A stretch of 64,000 bases of DNA, from positions 62,001 through 126,000 of the forward strand of contig CCRI01000013.1 of NCBI GenBank assembly GCA_000985875.1, written 5' to 3'. This DNA comes from Neorhizobium galegae bv. officinalis. GTDB lineage: Bacteria > Pseudomonadota > Alphaproteobacteria > Rhizobiales > Rhizobiaceae. The translations under genes were made by a program, and so were the position numbers. The notes beneath the pieces are model-generated. The model was not told the DNA's origin. It did no database searches and saw only the letters and a program-made list of their open reading frames with translations. Positions 1-7,905 of this stretch are shown here, one piece after another; position 1 is the first letter of the stretch; every line of letters begins with the position of its first letter.

Positions 1-1206
1 AGCGGCTGCGGCAACCTCTGTTTTAACGCCTACGCGCGTCCACATGGCCGCAATCGTCTGTGCGACCCGCACGTCGTTGACGTAGCGGCCATTCGGCGTG
101 CCGAGCGTGATCTCGAAACCATTTGGGTATCCGGCTTCGGCCAGCAGCTTCTTGGCTTTCGCGGCATCGGCAGCCGGTGCGTTGGCGCGTGCCGGAACCG
201 CACCGAACATCGTTGGTGTGACAAGGTCGCCAGCCGCCACCGCAACGCCGCCCATCACGCGATCGACGACGGCGGAGCGGTCGATTGACAGTGACAGCGC
301 TTCGCGAACGCGCTTGTCCTTCAAGGGGTTCTTGTCGCCCGTGCCCTTGATGCCGGGGCTGGGCTCGCCATGCTGGTCCAGCGCGATATAGACAATTCGG
401 CTTGCCGGAGCCTGGGATACTGAAAGTTTGGGGTTGCTCTTGAACTGCTCCAGATCGGTGGTCGGCGGGTCTTCCATGACGTCGATATCGCCGGAGAGGA
501 GTGCCGCGGCGCGAGCTGCGGCATTGGTCATCGGACGATAGGTCACCTTGTCCCATTCGGGAGCCTTGCCCCAATAAAACGGATTGCGCTCCAGAACCAG
601 GTCGGCGCCCTTCTGCCACGAGACGAACTTGAACGGGCCTGTGCCGACGAGGCCTTCGCCGCGATTCAGCTCCACCGTGGTCTTGCCTTCGGGAGCAGGG
701 CCAGACGCTGCCGCTTTCGACATGATCGGGATGTTGGCGATGTCGGTGATCAGAAGCGGGTAGGACTGTTTGGTGGCGATACGCACGGTATGCGCATCCA
801 CCGCTTCGACCTTGACAATCTGGCGCGTAAACAGTGTGAACGCCGTGGGGCTATTCGGCACCTTGGAAACACGCTCGAAGGTGAAGACGACGTCATCGGC
901 AGTCAGGGCCGAGCCATCGGAAAACTTGGCATCCTTGCGCAGGCTGAATTCCCACACGGTATCGCTGACGGTTCTCCAGCTTTCGGCAAGCCCCGGCTGT
1001 GCCGAAAGCTTCTCGTTCATCATTACCAACGGTTCGAAAATGGCAAACGCTACCTGCATGTTGGTGGCAAGAACGTGGAACTGCGGATCGAGCGACGATG
1101 GCTCGGACTTCACGCCGATCTTCAGGTCTGCGGCTGATACCGACGCCATGCTCATCATCAGCGAGACAGCTGATATAACCAGTTTGACTTTCGGAAAATT
1201 CTTCAT
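1..1206 (-). CDS. ABC transporter substrate-binding protein, family 5 (partial)
   Basis: Periplasmic binding protein of the peptide/nickel/opine family (SBP_bac_5) that would deliver a ligand to a Dpp/Opp-type importer. The frame opens at the ATG ending at 1206 and runs 402 codons to the left window edge with no stop, so the C-terminus is missing (full members are about 500-540 residues). Visible: a Sec signal peptide (MKNF, hydrophobic core VISAVSLMMSMA, cleavage near VSA), the mature start DLKIGVKSEPSSLDP, and the family block FSDGSALTADDVVFTFE. Its permease and ATPase genes would lie beyond the left edge. The region upstream shares a motif with the hydrolase promoter at 2876-2910. The ligand cannot be told from sequence. 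Confidence 0.9.
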   Translation of the reverse strand, partial: MKNFPKVKLVISAVSLMMSMASVSAADLKIGVKSEPSSLDPQFHVLATNMQVAFAIFEPLVMMNEKLSAQPGLAESWRTVSDTVWEFSLRKDAKFSDGSALTADDVVFTFERVSKVPNSPTAFTLFTRQIVKVEAVDAHTVRIATKQSYPLLITDIANIPIMSKAAASGPAPEGKTTVELNRGEGLVGTGPFKFVSWQKGADLVLERNPFYWGKAPEWDKVTYRPMTNAAARAAALLSGDIDVMEDPPTTDLEQFKSNPKLSVSQAPASRIVYIALDQHGEPSPGIKGTGDKNPLKDKRVREALSLSIDRSAVVDRVMGGVAVAAGDLVTPTMFGAVPARANAPAADAAKAKKLLAEAGYPNGFEITLGTPNGRYVNDVRVAQTIAAMWTRVGVKTEVAAAA

Positions 1207-1294
1207 CTCACGCTCCGTTTATGCCTTCGTTGTTTTTTGCTTGAAGGCGTTCCCTTTTTTGAGAGGATCATCAAACGGTCTTGAAAGTGCAACG

Positions 1295-1330
1295 AACTAA
1301 AACGACGCTTATCATGAATAATAGTTATAT
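1295..1330 (-). promoter_or_regulatory. Shared upstream motif, copy 1
   Basis: About 90 bp upstream of the solute-binding protein start. The 36-bp block has AACTA at 1295-1299 and its inverted copy TAGTT at 1322-1326 flanking a TCATGA core. A block matching most positions lies upstream of the hydrolase (2876-2910), so both genes probably share a regulator. The bound protein is unknown. Confidence 0.5.
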
Positions 1331-1676
1331 TGAGCGCCTCTGCTTCCGTGATTATCCCCCATCCTGGAGCTGCTGCGCCTCTGCAATGTAGGCGATCTCG
1401 CGTGTTGCCTACGGCACAGGCGGTAGTCGAACTTTCAACAAAGCATAATCATCGGTTATTCATAGCCGCGCGGGAAGGGACAAAGATGTCTCGATTGCGG
1501 GCCATCGGGGTGTCAGGTCGAGAGACCATGGAGGGCGGCTGGCCGAATATGGCAAACTCGTTCCCGTGTAGGCTCAAGGCTCGGAAGACGAACTTGACGC
1601 CCTGCGTGGCGCAAGGCGTGTCATTCTTGAGATCGGCGCGGTTACGCGCCTGCCGCAAATACCGTCACATGGCTGT
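1331..1676. other. Gene-free stretch
   Basis: Between the upstream motif of the solute-binding protein and the convergent end of the hydrolase gene. Short open frames exist on both strands, but none has a recognisable domain, convincing ribosome-binding site or compositional support. I see no gene or structured element here. Confidence 0.5.
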
Positions 1677-2753
1677 TTATGCTAGGGATTCAGGTGCTTG
1701 CGCATCGAGCCAGTCGGCGACAACACCCGCCACGCCTTCGCAGTTCTGTTCCAGCATCATGAAGTGACCGTTGCCGTGGATACCCAGTTCCTCAAGGCGG
1801 ATGAAATGGTGATCAACACCTGCCTGGGACAGATAGTTCGACGTGCCGTGATCGTAGACCGAATGGTACGAGCATTCGGACGTGAGCAACAGGATGGGCA
1901 TCGTGAAACGGCTCAATTGGCGAGGGGGGCCGACTTGAAGTCGACATGCGGCATATCGGTGGGGATCGGCGGATGGATGGAGGTCATGCGCCAACTCGCT
2001 CGACGACTGCACGGATGGGGCATATTCCAGAGGTAACGCGGTCAAGCCATAGGGCCGCACAAGCTGGGTTTCCTCGAAGCCGTGTTCACCGGCGGGGAAG
2101 TCGATGTCGAAGAACGGCGGCCCTGACGGCTCGATTGCGACCACCGCCTTGACCGCCTCCGGCCGGTCGTTGGCAATTCCCCACCCGATCGGCCCCGCCT
2201 GGGAGTGGCAGAGCAAAATGCACTCACCGATTTTATCGACAAGATTGATGCCGGCGGATCTGCCAAGTGCCTCGTTCAATGTGCGATCGGCTATTCCATC
2301 CGTCTGAGAGGCATAGAAATGTTCGAACACCGGATCTCCGGGCTGCCCGTTCCCCACCCACTGGCTGTGTTGCGCGGCCTGAGGGTAAAGCATTGCTTTC
2401 GAAGGGGCGGTGAAATAATCGCAGACAATGTCTACGCTTGGACGCGAGCGGACGAAATCGTCCAGGGAAGGCGCGTAAGCGGACCGTCCCCGTCCGATCT
2501 GATCGACGACATATACAGGGTAGCCGCGCCTGAGGAAAAAGCTGGCCCAACCCTCTCGTCCATCCGGCGTTTCCAGGAAATTGACGCCCGTCTGCCAGGC
2601 GCCGTGAATGATCACGAGCGGTAGCTTGCGGCCGCCCTCGGTTTCGGGAATTTGATAAAAGACAGCCATTGAGCCGGAAACCGTACGACCCTTCGAAGGT
2701 TGATAGCTGCCTTCAACGAAGAAATGTCCTTGCCTCGCGACTTTGAGCGTCAT
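1677..2753 (-). CDS. Alpha/beta hydrolase (esterase-like)
   Basis: A 358-residue alpha/beta-hydrolase-fold protein, expected to cleave an ester, lactone or amide; the substrate is unknown. Seen: the oxyanion strand-loop PLVIIHGAWQTG (about residues 45-57), the nucleophile elbow LLCHSQAGPIGW with Ser in a C-H-S-Q-A context instead of strict GxSxG, and a C-terminal GNGHFMMLEQN giving the likely catalytic His. No signal peptide is evident, so it is probably cytoplasmic. It starts at the ATG ending at 2753, preceded by GGAAAG. It is transcribed alone, with a motif at 2876-2910 shared with the solute-binding protein gene, which suggests uptake and hydrolysis of the same compound. Confidence 0.85.
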   Translation of the reverse strand: MTLKVARQGHFFVEGSYQPSKGRTVSGSMAVFYQIPETEGGRKLPLVIIHGAWQTGVNFLETPDGREGWASFFLRRGYPVYVVDQIGRGRSAYAPSLDDFVRSRPSVDIVCDYFTAPSKAMLYPQAAQHSQWVGNGQPGDPVFEHFYASQTDGIADRTLNEALGRSAGINLVDKIGECILLCHSQAGPIGWGIANDRPEAVKAVVAIEPSGPPFFDIDFPAGEHGFEETQLVRPYGLTALPLEYAPSVQSSSELAHDLHPSADPHRYAACRLQVGPPRQLSRFTMPILLLTSECSYHSVYDHGTSNYLSQAGVDHHFIRLEELGIHGNGHFMMLEQNCEGVAGVVADWLDAQAPESLA

Positions 2754-2875
2754 GGCTTTCCATCTGATCTTGCCGCTGTGATGATAGCGGCCATCGCCAC
2801 CCCATCATCCATCTCCTCGTGTGAAGATCACGGAACCGGTCACCAGGATGACGGCGGGCGCACGAGACGGCAAGA

Positions 2876-2910
2876 AACTAAACGGCGCCTTTCATGAAAA
2901 GTAGTTATAT
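2876..2910 (-). promoter_or_regulatory. Shared upstream motif, copy 2
   Basis: AACTA at 2876-2880 and TAGTT at 2902-2906 flank a TTCATGAA core, matching the block at 1295-1330 upstream of the solute-binding protein. It lies about 120 bp upstream of the hydrolase start. The spacing between arms differs by one base from copy 1. Probably a shared operator or promoter. Confidence 0.5.
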
Positions 2911-2981
2911 CCGGCCCGGACAATCCGCAGCAGCCTCATCCTGTTTGCACTGGCCACCGCACCACAAGAAGGCCCTCGCGC

Positions 2982-3635
2982 TCACGGGAGATCGGGCGTT
3001 TTCACATCGTCATAGCCGCTCGCGATCCCCTCCATGAGTGTCCCGAATGCAGCCTTCAGCGGCTCCAGACCGACCTTTTCGGGCAGCAGCAGGCCGTCGA
3101 TCGACAACATGGTCATTCCATGAAGAAGCGACCAGCACGCCGTTGCGTGATCGCGAACCGGCCGTTGGCGGAATACACCGTCGGACTGGCCGCGGGCCAG
3201 GACATCCATGACCGTATCGAACACGCTGATCGCATTTTCACCGAGATGGACGTCGCACTGGTTGCGGCTCTCTGCGCCAAACATCAGGCTATAAAGGGCG
3301 GGATTGTCGATGCCGAAATCGACATAGGCGCGCGCCATGGGCAGCAGCGCCTCGCGTGGCTCCCCTCCTGCACCGGACTGCGCCTCTATCAATGTTGTGC
3401 GTAACTGATCGAACCCGATCATCGCCAGCTCCGTCAGCAACGCGGCCTTGTCGGGAAAGTGCTTGTACGGCGCCGCGTGGCTCACGCCGGCGCGTCGCGC
3501 GATTTCCCGCAATGTGAACTGCCAGTTCCGCTCCTCTCGCATCACCTCCAAAGCCGTGTCGACAAGCGCGCGGCGAAGGTCGCCGTGATGGTAGGGTCGT
3601 TCCGGTGGGGTTTTCTGCACGTTGAAGTTTCCCAT
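2982..3635 (-). CDS. TetR/AcrR family transcriptional regulator
   Basis: A 217-residue one-component repressor. The N-terminal helix-turn-helix is clear (FTLREIARRAGVSHAAPYKHF, roughly residues 40-60). The C-terminal half (YVDFGIDNPALYSLMFG, then CWSLLHGMTMLSIDGLL) fits the TetR C-terminal domain with a WHG-like motif, which binds a small effector. It is transcribed divergently from the aldehyde dehydrogenase at 3699 across a 63-bp gap carrying two inverted repeats and a promoter-like pair, so it most likely represses that operon and itself. The ATG ending at 3635 has no Shine-Dalgarno sequence, and the first palindrome touches it, so the message may be leaderless or the start may lie further in. 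Confidence 0.92.
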   Translation of the reverse strand: MGNFNVQKTPPERPYHHGDLRRALVDTALEVMREERNWQFTLREIARRAGVSHAAPYKHFPDKAALLTELAMIGFDQLRTTLIEAQSGAGGEPREALLPMARAYVDFGIDNPALYSLMFGAESRNQCDVHLGENAISVFDTVMDVLARGQSDGVFRQRPVRDHATACWSLLHGMTMLSIDGLLLPEKVGLEPLKAAFGTLMEGIASGYDDVKTPDLP

Positions 3636-3652
3636 GTAAACATATGTTGACA
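3635..3652. promoter_or_regulatory. Candidate TetR operator 1
   Basis: An 18-bp near-palindrome (TGTAAACAT followed by ATGTTGACA) with 8 of 9 positions symmetric. It overlaps the TetR start codon and the -35 hexamer proposed for the divergent aldehyde dehydrogenase, so bound repressor could block both directions. Confidence 0.55.
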
Positions 3653-3675
3653 GCGCTTACTCTTGCGCGTAGACA
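3647..3675 (+). promoter_or_regulatory. Candidate sigma-70 promoter for the aldehyde dehydrogenase operon
   Basis: TTGACA at 3647-3652 and TAGACA at 3670-3675 with a 17-bp spacer. Transcription would start near 3683, just ahead of the ATGs at 3699 and 3711. The -35 lies in operator 1 and the -10 in the left arm of operator 2. Confidence 0.5.
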
Positions 3676-3698
3676 GGCGTCATGTTTCTTCTGTCTAC
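3669..3698. promoter_or_regulatory. Candidate TetR operator 2
   Basis: Perfect 8-bp arms, GTAGACAG at 3669-3676 and CTGTCTAC at 3691-3698, separated by 14 bp. The left arm covers the proposed -10 and the right arm abuts the ATG at 3699. The arms differ from operator 1, so the two may bind different proteins or conformations. Confidence 0.5.
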
Positions 3699-5138
3699 AT
3701 GGACTCCGTTATGAACGCCATCACAAAAAATGCCGATGCAGAAAATCTCGCGTCGCTCCTCGATGCACAGCGCGCCGCATTCCTGCGCGACGGTTCACCC
3801 TCACTCGCCCGTCGTCGCGCCGATCTCGCGAAACTTAAAAAGGCTCTGATCGACCGTCGTTCGGCGATCGAGGCAGCCGTTGATTCCGACTTTGGCCATC
3901 GTTCCCGGCACGAGACGGCGATCATGGAGATTTTTGGCCTTGTCGGCGGGATCGACTATCTTCGTCGAAACCTGCGCCGGTTCATGCGGCCGGAGCGGCG
4001 CCATGTTCCCATCCACATGCAGTTCGGCAAGGCATGGATCGAATATCAGCCCCTTGGCGTCGTCGGGGTCATCGCACCATGGAACTATCCCGTGACGCTT
4101 GCCCTTATGCCGGTCGCCACCGCGATCGCCGCAGGCAACCGGGTCCTGCTCAAGCCGTCCGAACTGACCCCTTCGACCAGCGCCCTGCTGGCGGAGATAC
4201 TGGGAGACATTTTCCCGAAGGATCAAGTAGCCGTCGTTCAAGGCGACGCGTCCGTTGCGGCAGCGTTCTCCGCGCTACCGTTCGACCATCTCCTGTTCAC
4301 CGGGAGCACACAGGTCGGACGTGCCGTCATGAAGGCGGCGAGCGACAACCTTGTCCCGGTAACGCTGGAGCTCGGGGGCAAATCGCCGGTCATCGTTGAG
4401 AAAGGCCACTCGCTGAAGCAGGCAGCATCCGAGATCGCATTCGGTAAACTTCTCAACGCCGGTCAGACCTGCATCGCACCGGACTATGCGATGGTCCACG
4501 AAAGCGATCTCGATGCGTTCGTTCAGGCCTATCAGGCAAGCTCCGCTGCCTTGTATCCCGATAGTGCATCGGGTGCAGACTACACCTCGATCATCAACGA
4601 GCGTCATTACGGCAGACTGGAAGGACTGATCGAGGATGCGCGCGCGCATGGCGCGAAAATCGTCGATATCGGTGTCGGGCCCGATCGCGCGGCCGACCGC
4701 CCGCATACGCTAGCCCCTGTGGTATTGCTGGGCATGACGGACCAAATGCGCATCGCGCGGGAAGAGATTTTCGGACCGATCCTGCCGGTCATCACCTATC
4801 GCACGATTGATGAGGCCATCGCATATGTCAACGCGCGGCCGCGGCCGCTGGCGCTCTACTATTTCGGATCCGGCGGCACGGACCAGCGCAAAGTGCTGAC
4901 CGGCACGACTTCCGGCAACGTCACGATAAACGGCACCATCATGCATGTCGCGCAGGACGATCTACCGTTCGGCGGCGTCGGTGCGAGCGGCATCGGGGCC
5001 TATCACGGCATCGAAGGCTTCAAGCGTCTTAGCCATGCAAAGGGTATCTATGCCCAGCGCCGGTGGAACGTCGTCAAACTTTTCCGCGCGCCATTCGGCA
5101 AGCTGGTCGACCGCGTTCTGAATGTCATGCTGCGCTGA
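3699..5138 (+). CDS. Coniferyl-aldehyde-dehydrogenase-like ALDH
   Basis: NAD(P)-dependent aldehyde dehydrogenase of about 479 residues, closest by eye to the CalB/coniferyl aldehyde dehydrogenase subfamily, which oxidises aromatic or long-chain aldehydes to acids. Seen: VIAPWNYPV, the cofactor loop FTGSTQVGRAVM, catalytic Glu in LELGGKSPV, catalytic Cys in NAGQTCIAPDYAM, EEIFGPILPV, and the PFGGVGASGIGAYHG tail. An in-frame TTG at 3663 would place the promoter and operator inside the gene, so I start at ATG 3699; ATG 3711 is also possible, and neither has a strong ribosome-binding site. It is followed by a short-chain dehydrogenase in the same direction and is probably repressed by the divergent TetR. 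Confidence 0.9.
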   Translation: MDSVMNAITKNADAENLASLLDAQRAAFLRDGSPSLARRRADLAKLKKALIDRRSAIEAAVDSDFGHRSRHETAIMEIFGLVGGIDYLRRNLRRFMRPERRHVPIHMQFGKAWIEYQPLGVVGVIAPWNYPVTLALMPVATAIAAGNRVLLKPSELTPSTSALLAEILGDIFPKDQVAVVQGDASVAAAFSALPFDHLLFTGSTQVGRAVMKAASDNLVPVTLELGGKSPVIVEKGHSLKQAASEIAFGKLLNAGQTCIAPDYAMVHESDLDAFVQAYQASSAALYPDSASGADYTSIINERHYGRLEGLIEDARAHGAKIVDIGVGPDRAADRPHTLAPVVLLGMTDQMRIAREEIFGPILPVITYRTIDEAIAYVNARPRPLALYYFGSGGTDQRKVLTGTTSGNVTINGTIMHVAQDDLPFGGVGASGIGAYHGIEGFKRLSHAKGIYAQRRWNVVKLFRAPFGKLVDRVLNVMLR

Positions 5139-5200
5139 CACGCAGAGTTCCGCGGGCATGACGCTGGCTCGCTGCTCAGATCTCATTGAAAGGAAAACAG

Positions 5201-6031
5201 ATGCAAGACACCGCTGGCACGACAACAAAAATCTCGACTGTTGAAAAGTCGGAAGGCATCCGAACAAACCGGGCCCTGATCACAGGCGCATCAAGCGGCC
5301 TTGGGCTCGAATTTGCCGAGCTGCTTGCGGCGCAGAAGGTCGATCTCGTGCTCGCAGCCCGGAGACGGGATCCGATGGAAAAGCTCGCGGCCGAGCTTCG
5401 CCGGAAACATGGCGTCGATATCCATGTCGAGCCAATCGACCTTGCCGCGCCTGGAGCCGCTGCCCGTTTGAAAAGCAGCCTGGACGAGAGGTCGCTACAG
5501 ATCGACATTCTGGTGAACAATGCCGGCTACGGCTTGCACGGCGAATTCCTGGAAACACCGATCGAGCGCACGAGTGATATGCTTCAGCTCAATATCACCG
5601 CGCTCACCGAGCTGAGCTATGTGTTCGGGCGGGACATGGCAGCTAGGGGATCCGGGCAGATCCTTCTCATTGCGAGTCTCCTGGGGCTCCAGCCCGTTCC
5701 AACCTTTGCGGCTTACGCAGCGACGAAGTCTTATGTGCTGGCCTTTGGAGAAGCCCTGCACGACGAACTTCGTCCGAAAGGTGTGGTCGTCACCAGTCTT
5801 TGCCCAGGGCACACCGAAACCGGCTTCGATGCAGCAGCCGACGCTCCCGTCTCGCCTATGCTGCGCCTTCTGACGATGAAGCCCCGTCCTGTCGCCGAAA
5901 GCGGTCTGCGAGCGTTGTCACAAGGCAAGGCGTCGGTGGTTGCCGGGTTCATGAACAACATCATTGCATTTTCAAATCGCCTGACACCACGTTCGATGCA
6001 GAGGGCGACCATGAAAAGAATTCTCGGGTGA
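5201..6031 (+). CDS. SDR family NAD(P)-dependent oxidoreductase
   Basis: Classical short-chain dehydrogenase/reductase of 276 residues, interconverting an alcohol and a carbonyl. Seen: the cofactor motif ITGASSGLG, NNAGYG, the catalytic Ser region LIASLLG, and catalytic YAATK. The ATG at 5201 is chosen because AAAGGA lies 7-10 bases upstream; an in-frame TTG at 5186 precedes the Shine-Dalgarno and is unlikely. It is 62 bp downstream of the aldehyde dehydrogenase in the same orientation, so alcohol to aldehyde to acid steps on one substrate are plausible. The substrate itself is not identifiable. Confidence 0.9.
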   Translation: MQDTAGTTTKISTVEKSEGIRTNRALITGASSGLGLEFAELLAAQKVDLVLAARRRDPMEKLAAELRRKHGVDIHVEPIDLAAPGAAARLKSSLDERSLQIDILVNNAGYGLHGEFLETPIERTSDMLQLNITALTELSYVFGRDMAARGSGQILLIASLLGLQPVPTFAAYAATKSYVLAFGEALHDELRPKGVVVTSLCPGHTETGFDAAADAPVSPMLRLLTMKPRPVAESGLRALSQGKASVVAGFMNNIIAFSNRLTPRSMQRATMKRILG

Positions 6032-6242
6032 CAGAGTTCGGCATCAGTTGCCCTGTCCTGGCGCAGCTGGACCGCCCGGCCCAGACGAAAAAACGAACCA
6101 TGCTCTGCCGCCTTCTTTCTTGGGCAGATAAAGCGCTTTGCCCGCGCCTCAACAAGCTCGGAAGGCGACGGTCACCGGACAGAGGCTTACGATCAACTGC
6201 AAAACGGCAGCCATGCCCCCGCCCGTGCCGCCAGAACGGCTA

Positions 6243-6285
6243 CGGAAATCGCAGATGCGCTGTGAAAGCGCATCCTCGATTTCCG
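6243..6285 (-). terminator. Strong nested stem-loop downstream of the flotillin operon
   Basis: Outer arms CGGAAATCG (6243-6251) and CGATTTCCG (6277-6285) pair perfectly, with inner arms GATGCGCT and AGCGCATC around a five-base loop. It lies about 40 bases past the flotillin stop. No T-tract follows on the minus strand, so it may be a 3'-end stabiliser or a Rho-assisted end rather than a classical terminator. Confidence 0.5.
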
Positions 6286-6325
6286 CCAGTTTCCAAGCGC
6301 ATCCCGGATGGGCCTCAACGTTTTC

Positions 6326-7882
6326 TCAGCTTTTGCGCGGCTCCTCGGGAACGAGGCTTTCCAGGTTCATGCCAAGCGCATCGCCGAGCTTTTTCATGGT
6401 CGGCAGGCTCACGGCCATGTCGAGGATGGAGCTGACGGTCTGGTCGACGGGGGAGGGCATGCGTTCGCCGGCTTCGCCTGAGCGGCCAAGGCCGGTGATG
6501 TGGTTGATTGAGATGCCCCTGATCTTCTCGGCCGGCTTGACCATCTCGCCGATGATAGCGGGCAGGGCGGCGAGCCGCGTCTTTTCCATCTCCATGGCCG
6601 CCAGTTCCGGCGAGCGGGTGTTTTCTGCCGCAATCCGGGCGGCCTCGCCGTCGGCCTCGGCCTTCTTCTGGATGCGCAGCGTGTCGGCCTCCTCCCGGCG
6701 GATCACGCCGCGGGTCTTGGCGGCGATCTGGTCGCTTTCGGAGGTGATGCGCACGCGGGTCGCCTGCGCTTCCGCATCCTGTTCGGCGGCCAGCAGCGCC
6801 AGCCGCTTGCGGCGCTCGGCCTCCGCCACCTGGCGCACCGTCTCGAGATTTTCCTCCGCGGTGATCACGGCCGCGCGCGCGTCCGCCGCCTCCGCCTTGG
6901 CCTGGCTTTCCTCCTGGCTTTTTGCCGAAATCAGGATGGAGCGATCCTGCTCGGCGATTTCCAGCGCCTGGGCCTGGTTGATCTCAGCCTCGCGGATGAT
7001 CTGTTCGCGGGCGATGGAGGCGGACTGGATGGCGCGTTCCATGCCGATACGGGCTTCGGCGGCCGCGGTCTCGGCCTCCGCCTTGCGGCGGGCGACTTCC
7101 GTCAGTTGCTGTGCCAGCAGCAGTTCGATCTCCTGGGTCTGCTGAATCTCGGCGCGACGCTGTTCCAGCTCGATTTCCAGCTTGCGGCGGTTTGAATCCA
7201 CCTCGGCGCGGCGCACGCTGACCTGGCTCTCGCCCTCGATCTCCGCCCGCTCCTTCTTTGACTTGGCGATGACCTCGGCGAGCTTGCGCATGCCCACGGC
7301 GTTGAAGGCGTTGTTTTCGTCGAGAGCCGAGAACGGCGTCTGGTCGAACGACGTCAGCGAGACGCTGTCCAGCTGCAGGCCGTATTTTGAAAGAGTGCCC
7401 GACAGGGCTTCATGCACCTGTCGCACGAACTCCCCGCGGTTTTCATGCAGTTCGTCCATGGTCATCTGGGCTGCGACGGCGCGCAATGCATCCACCATCA
7501 TGCCGTCGATGAGGGATTTGAGTTGATCGGCCTGGAAGGTGCGCCGGCCCAGCGTCTGCGAGGCCCGCACCACCGCGGCTTTCTCCGGAACGACCGATGT
7601 GTAGAACTCGGCGCCGACATCGATGCGCATGCGGTCCTTGGTGATCAGGGCACTGTCGCCGGTACGCGACACGTCCATGCGGATGGTCTGCATGTTGACG
7701 CGTCCCACCTCGTGAAAATAGGGGATCGCCAGCGTGCCGCCGTCGATCACCACCTTGCGGCCGCCGATGCCGGTGCGCACGAGGCTCACCTCATTGGTGG
7801 CCCGCTGGTAGAACAGGGCGGCCAGCACGATCAGGATGGCCGCAAGAATGAGTAGGATGATGATCCAGCCCAGAGCGCTCAT
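6326..7882 (-). CDS. Flotillin/SPFH (band 7) family protein
   Basis: A 518-residue flotillin-like protein (YqiK/FloT class) that scaffolds ordered membrane microdomains. One N-terminal membrane segment (IIILLILAAILIVLAALFY), then an SPFH domain from about residue 30 (VDIGGTLAIPYFHEVGRVNMQT region), then a long Ala/Glu/Arg-rich heptad stretch (about 200-430) that will form coiled coil, and a short C-terminal tail (ALGMNLESLVPEEP). AAAGGA precedes the ATG at a good distance. It lies 23 bp after the aldehyde dehydrogenase stop and is the last gene of the liv-type transport operon, an unusual companion. Whether it organises this transporter in the membrane is speculation. Confidence 0.93.
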   Translation of the reverse strand: MSALGWIIILLILAAILIVLAALFYQRATNEVSLVRTGIGGRKVVIDGGTLAIPYFHEVGRVNMQTIRMDVSRTGDSALITKDRMRIDVGAEFYTSVVPEKAAVVRASQTLGRRTFQADQLKSLIDGMMVDALRAVAAQMTMDELHENRGEFVRQVHEALSGTLSKYGLQLDSVSLTSFDQTPFSALDENNAFNAVGMRKLAEVIAKSKKERAEIEGESQVSVRRAEVDSNRRKLEIELEQRRAEIQQTQEIELLLAQQLTEVARRKAEAETAAAEARIGMERAIQSASIAREQIIREAEINQAQALEIAEQDRSILISAKSQEESQAKAEAADARAAVITAEENLETVRQVAEAERRKRLALLAAEQDAEAQATRVRITSESDQIAAKTRGVIRREEADTLRIQKKAEADGEAARIAAENTRSPELAAMEMEKTRLAALPAIIGEMVKPAEKIRGISINHITGLGRSGEAGERMPSPVDQTVSSILDMAVSLPTMKKLGDALGMNLESLVPEEPRKS

Positions 7883-7905
7883 GGTAAAAGTCCTTTCGGT
7901 GCCGG

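Noticed and set aside
1330-1767. Plus-strand open frame of 145 codons
   Set aside because: Overlaps the hydrolase end, with no domain, no ribosome-binding site and odd composition.
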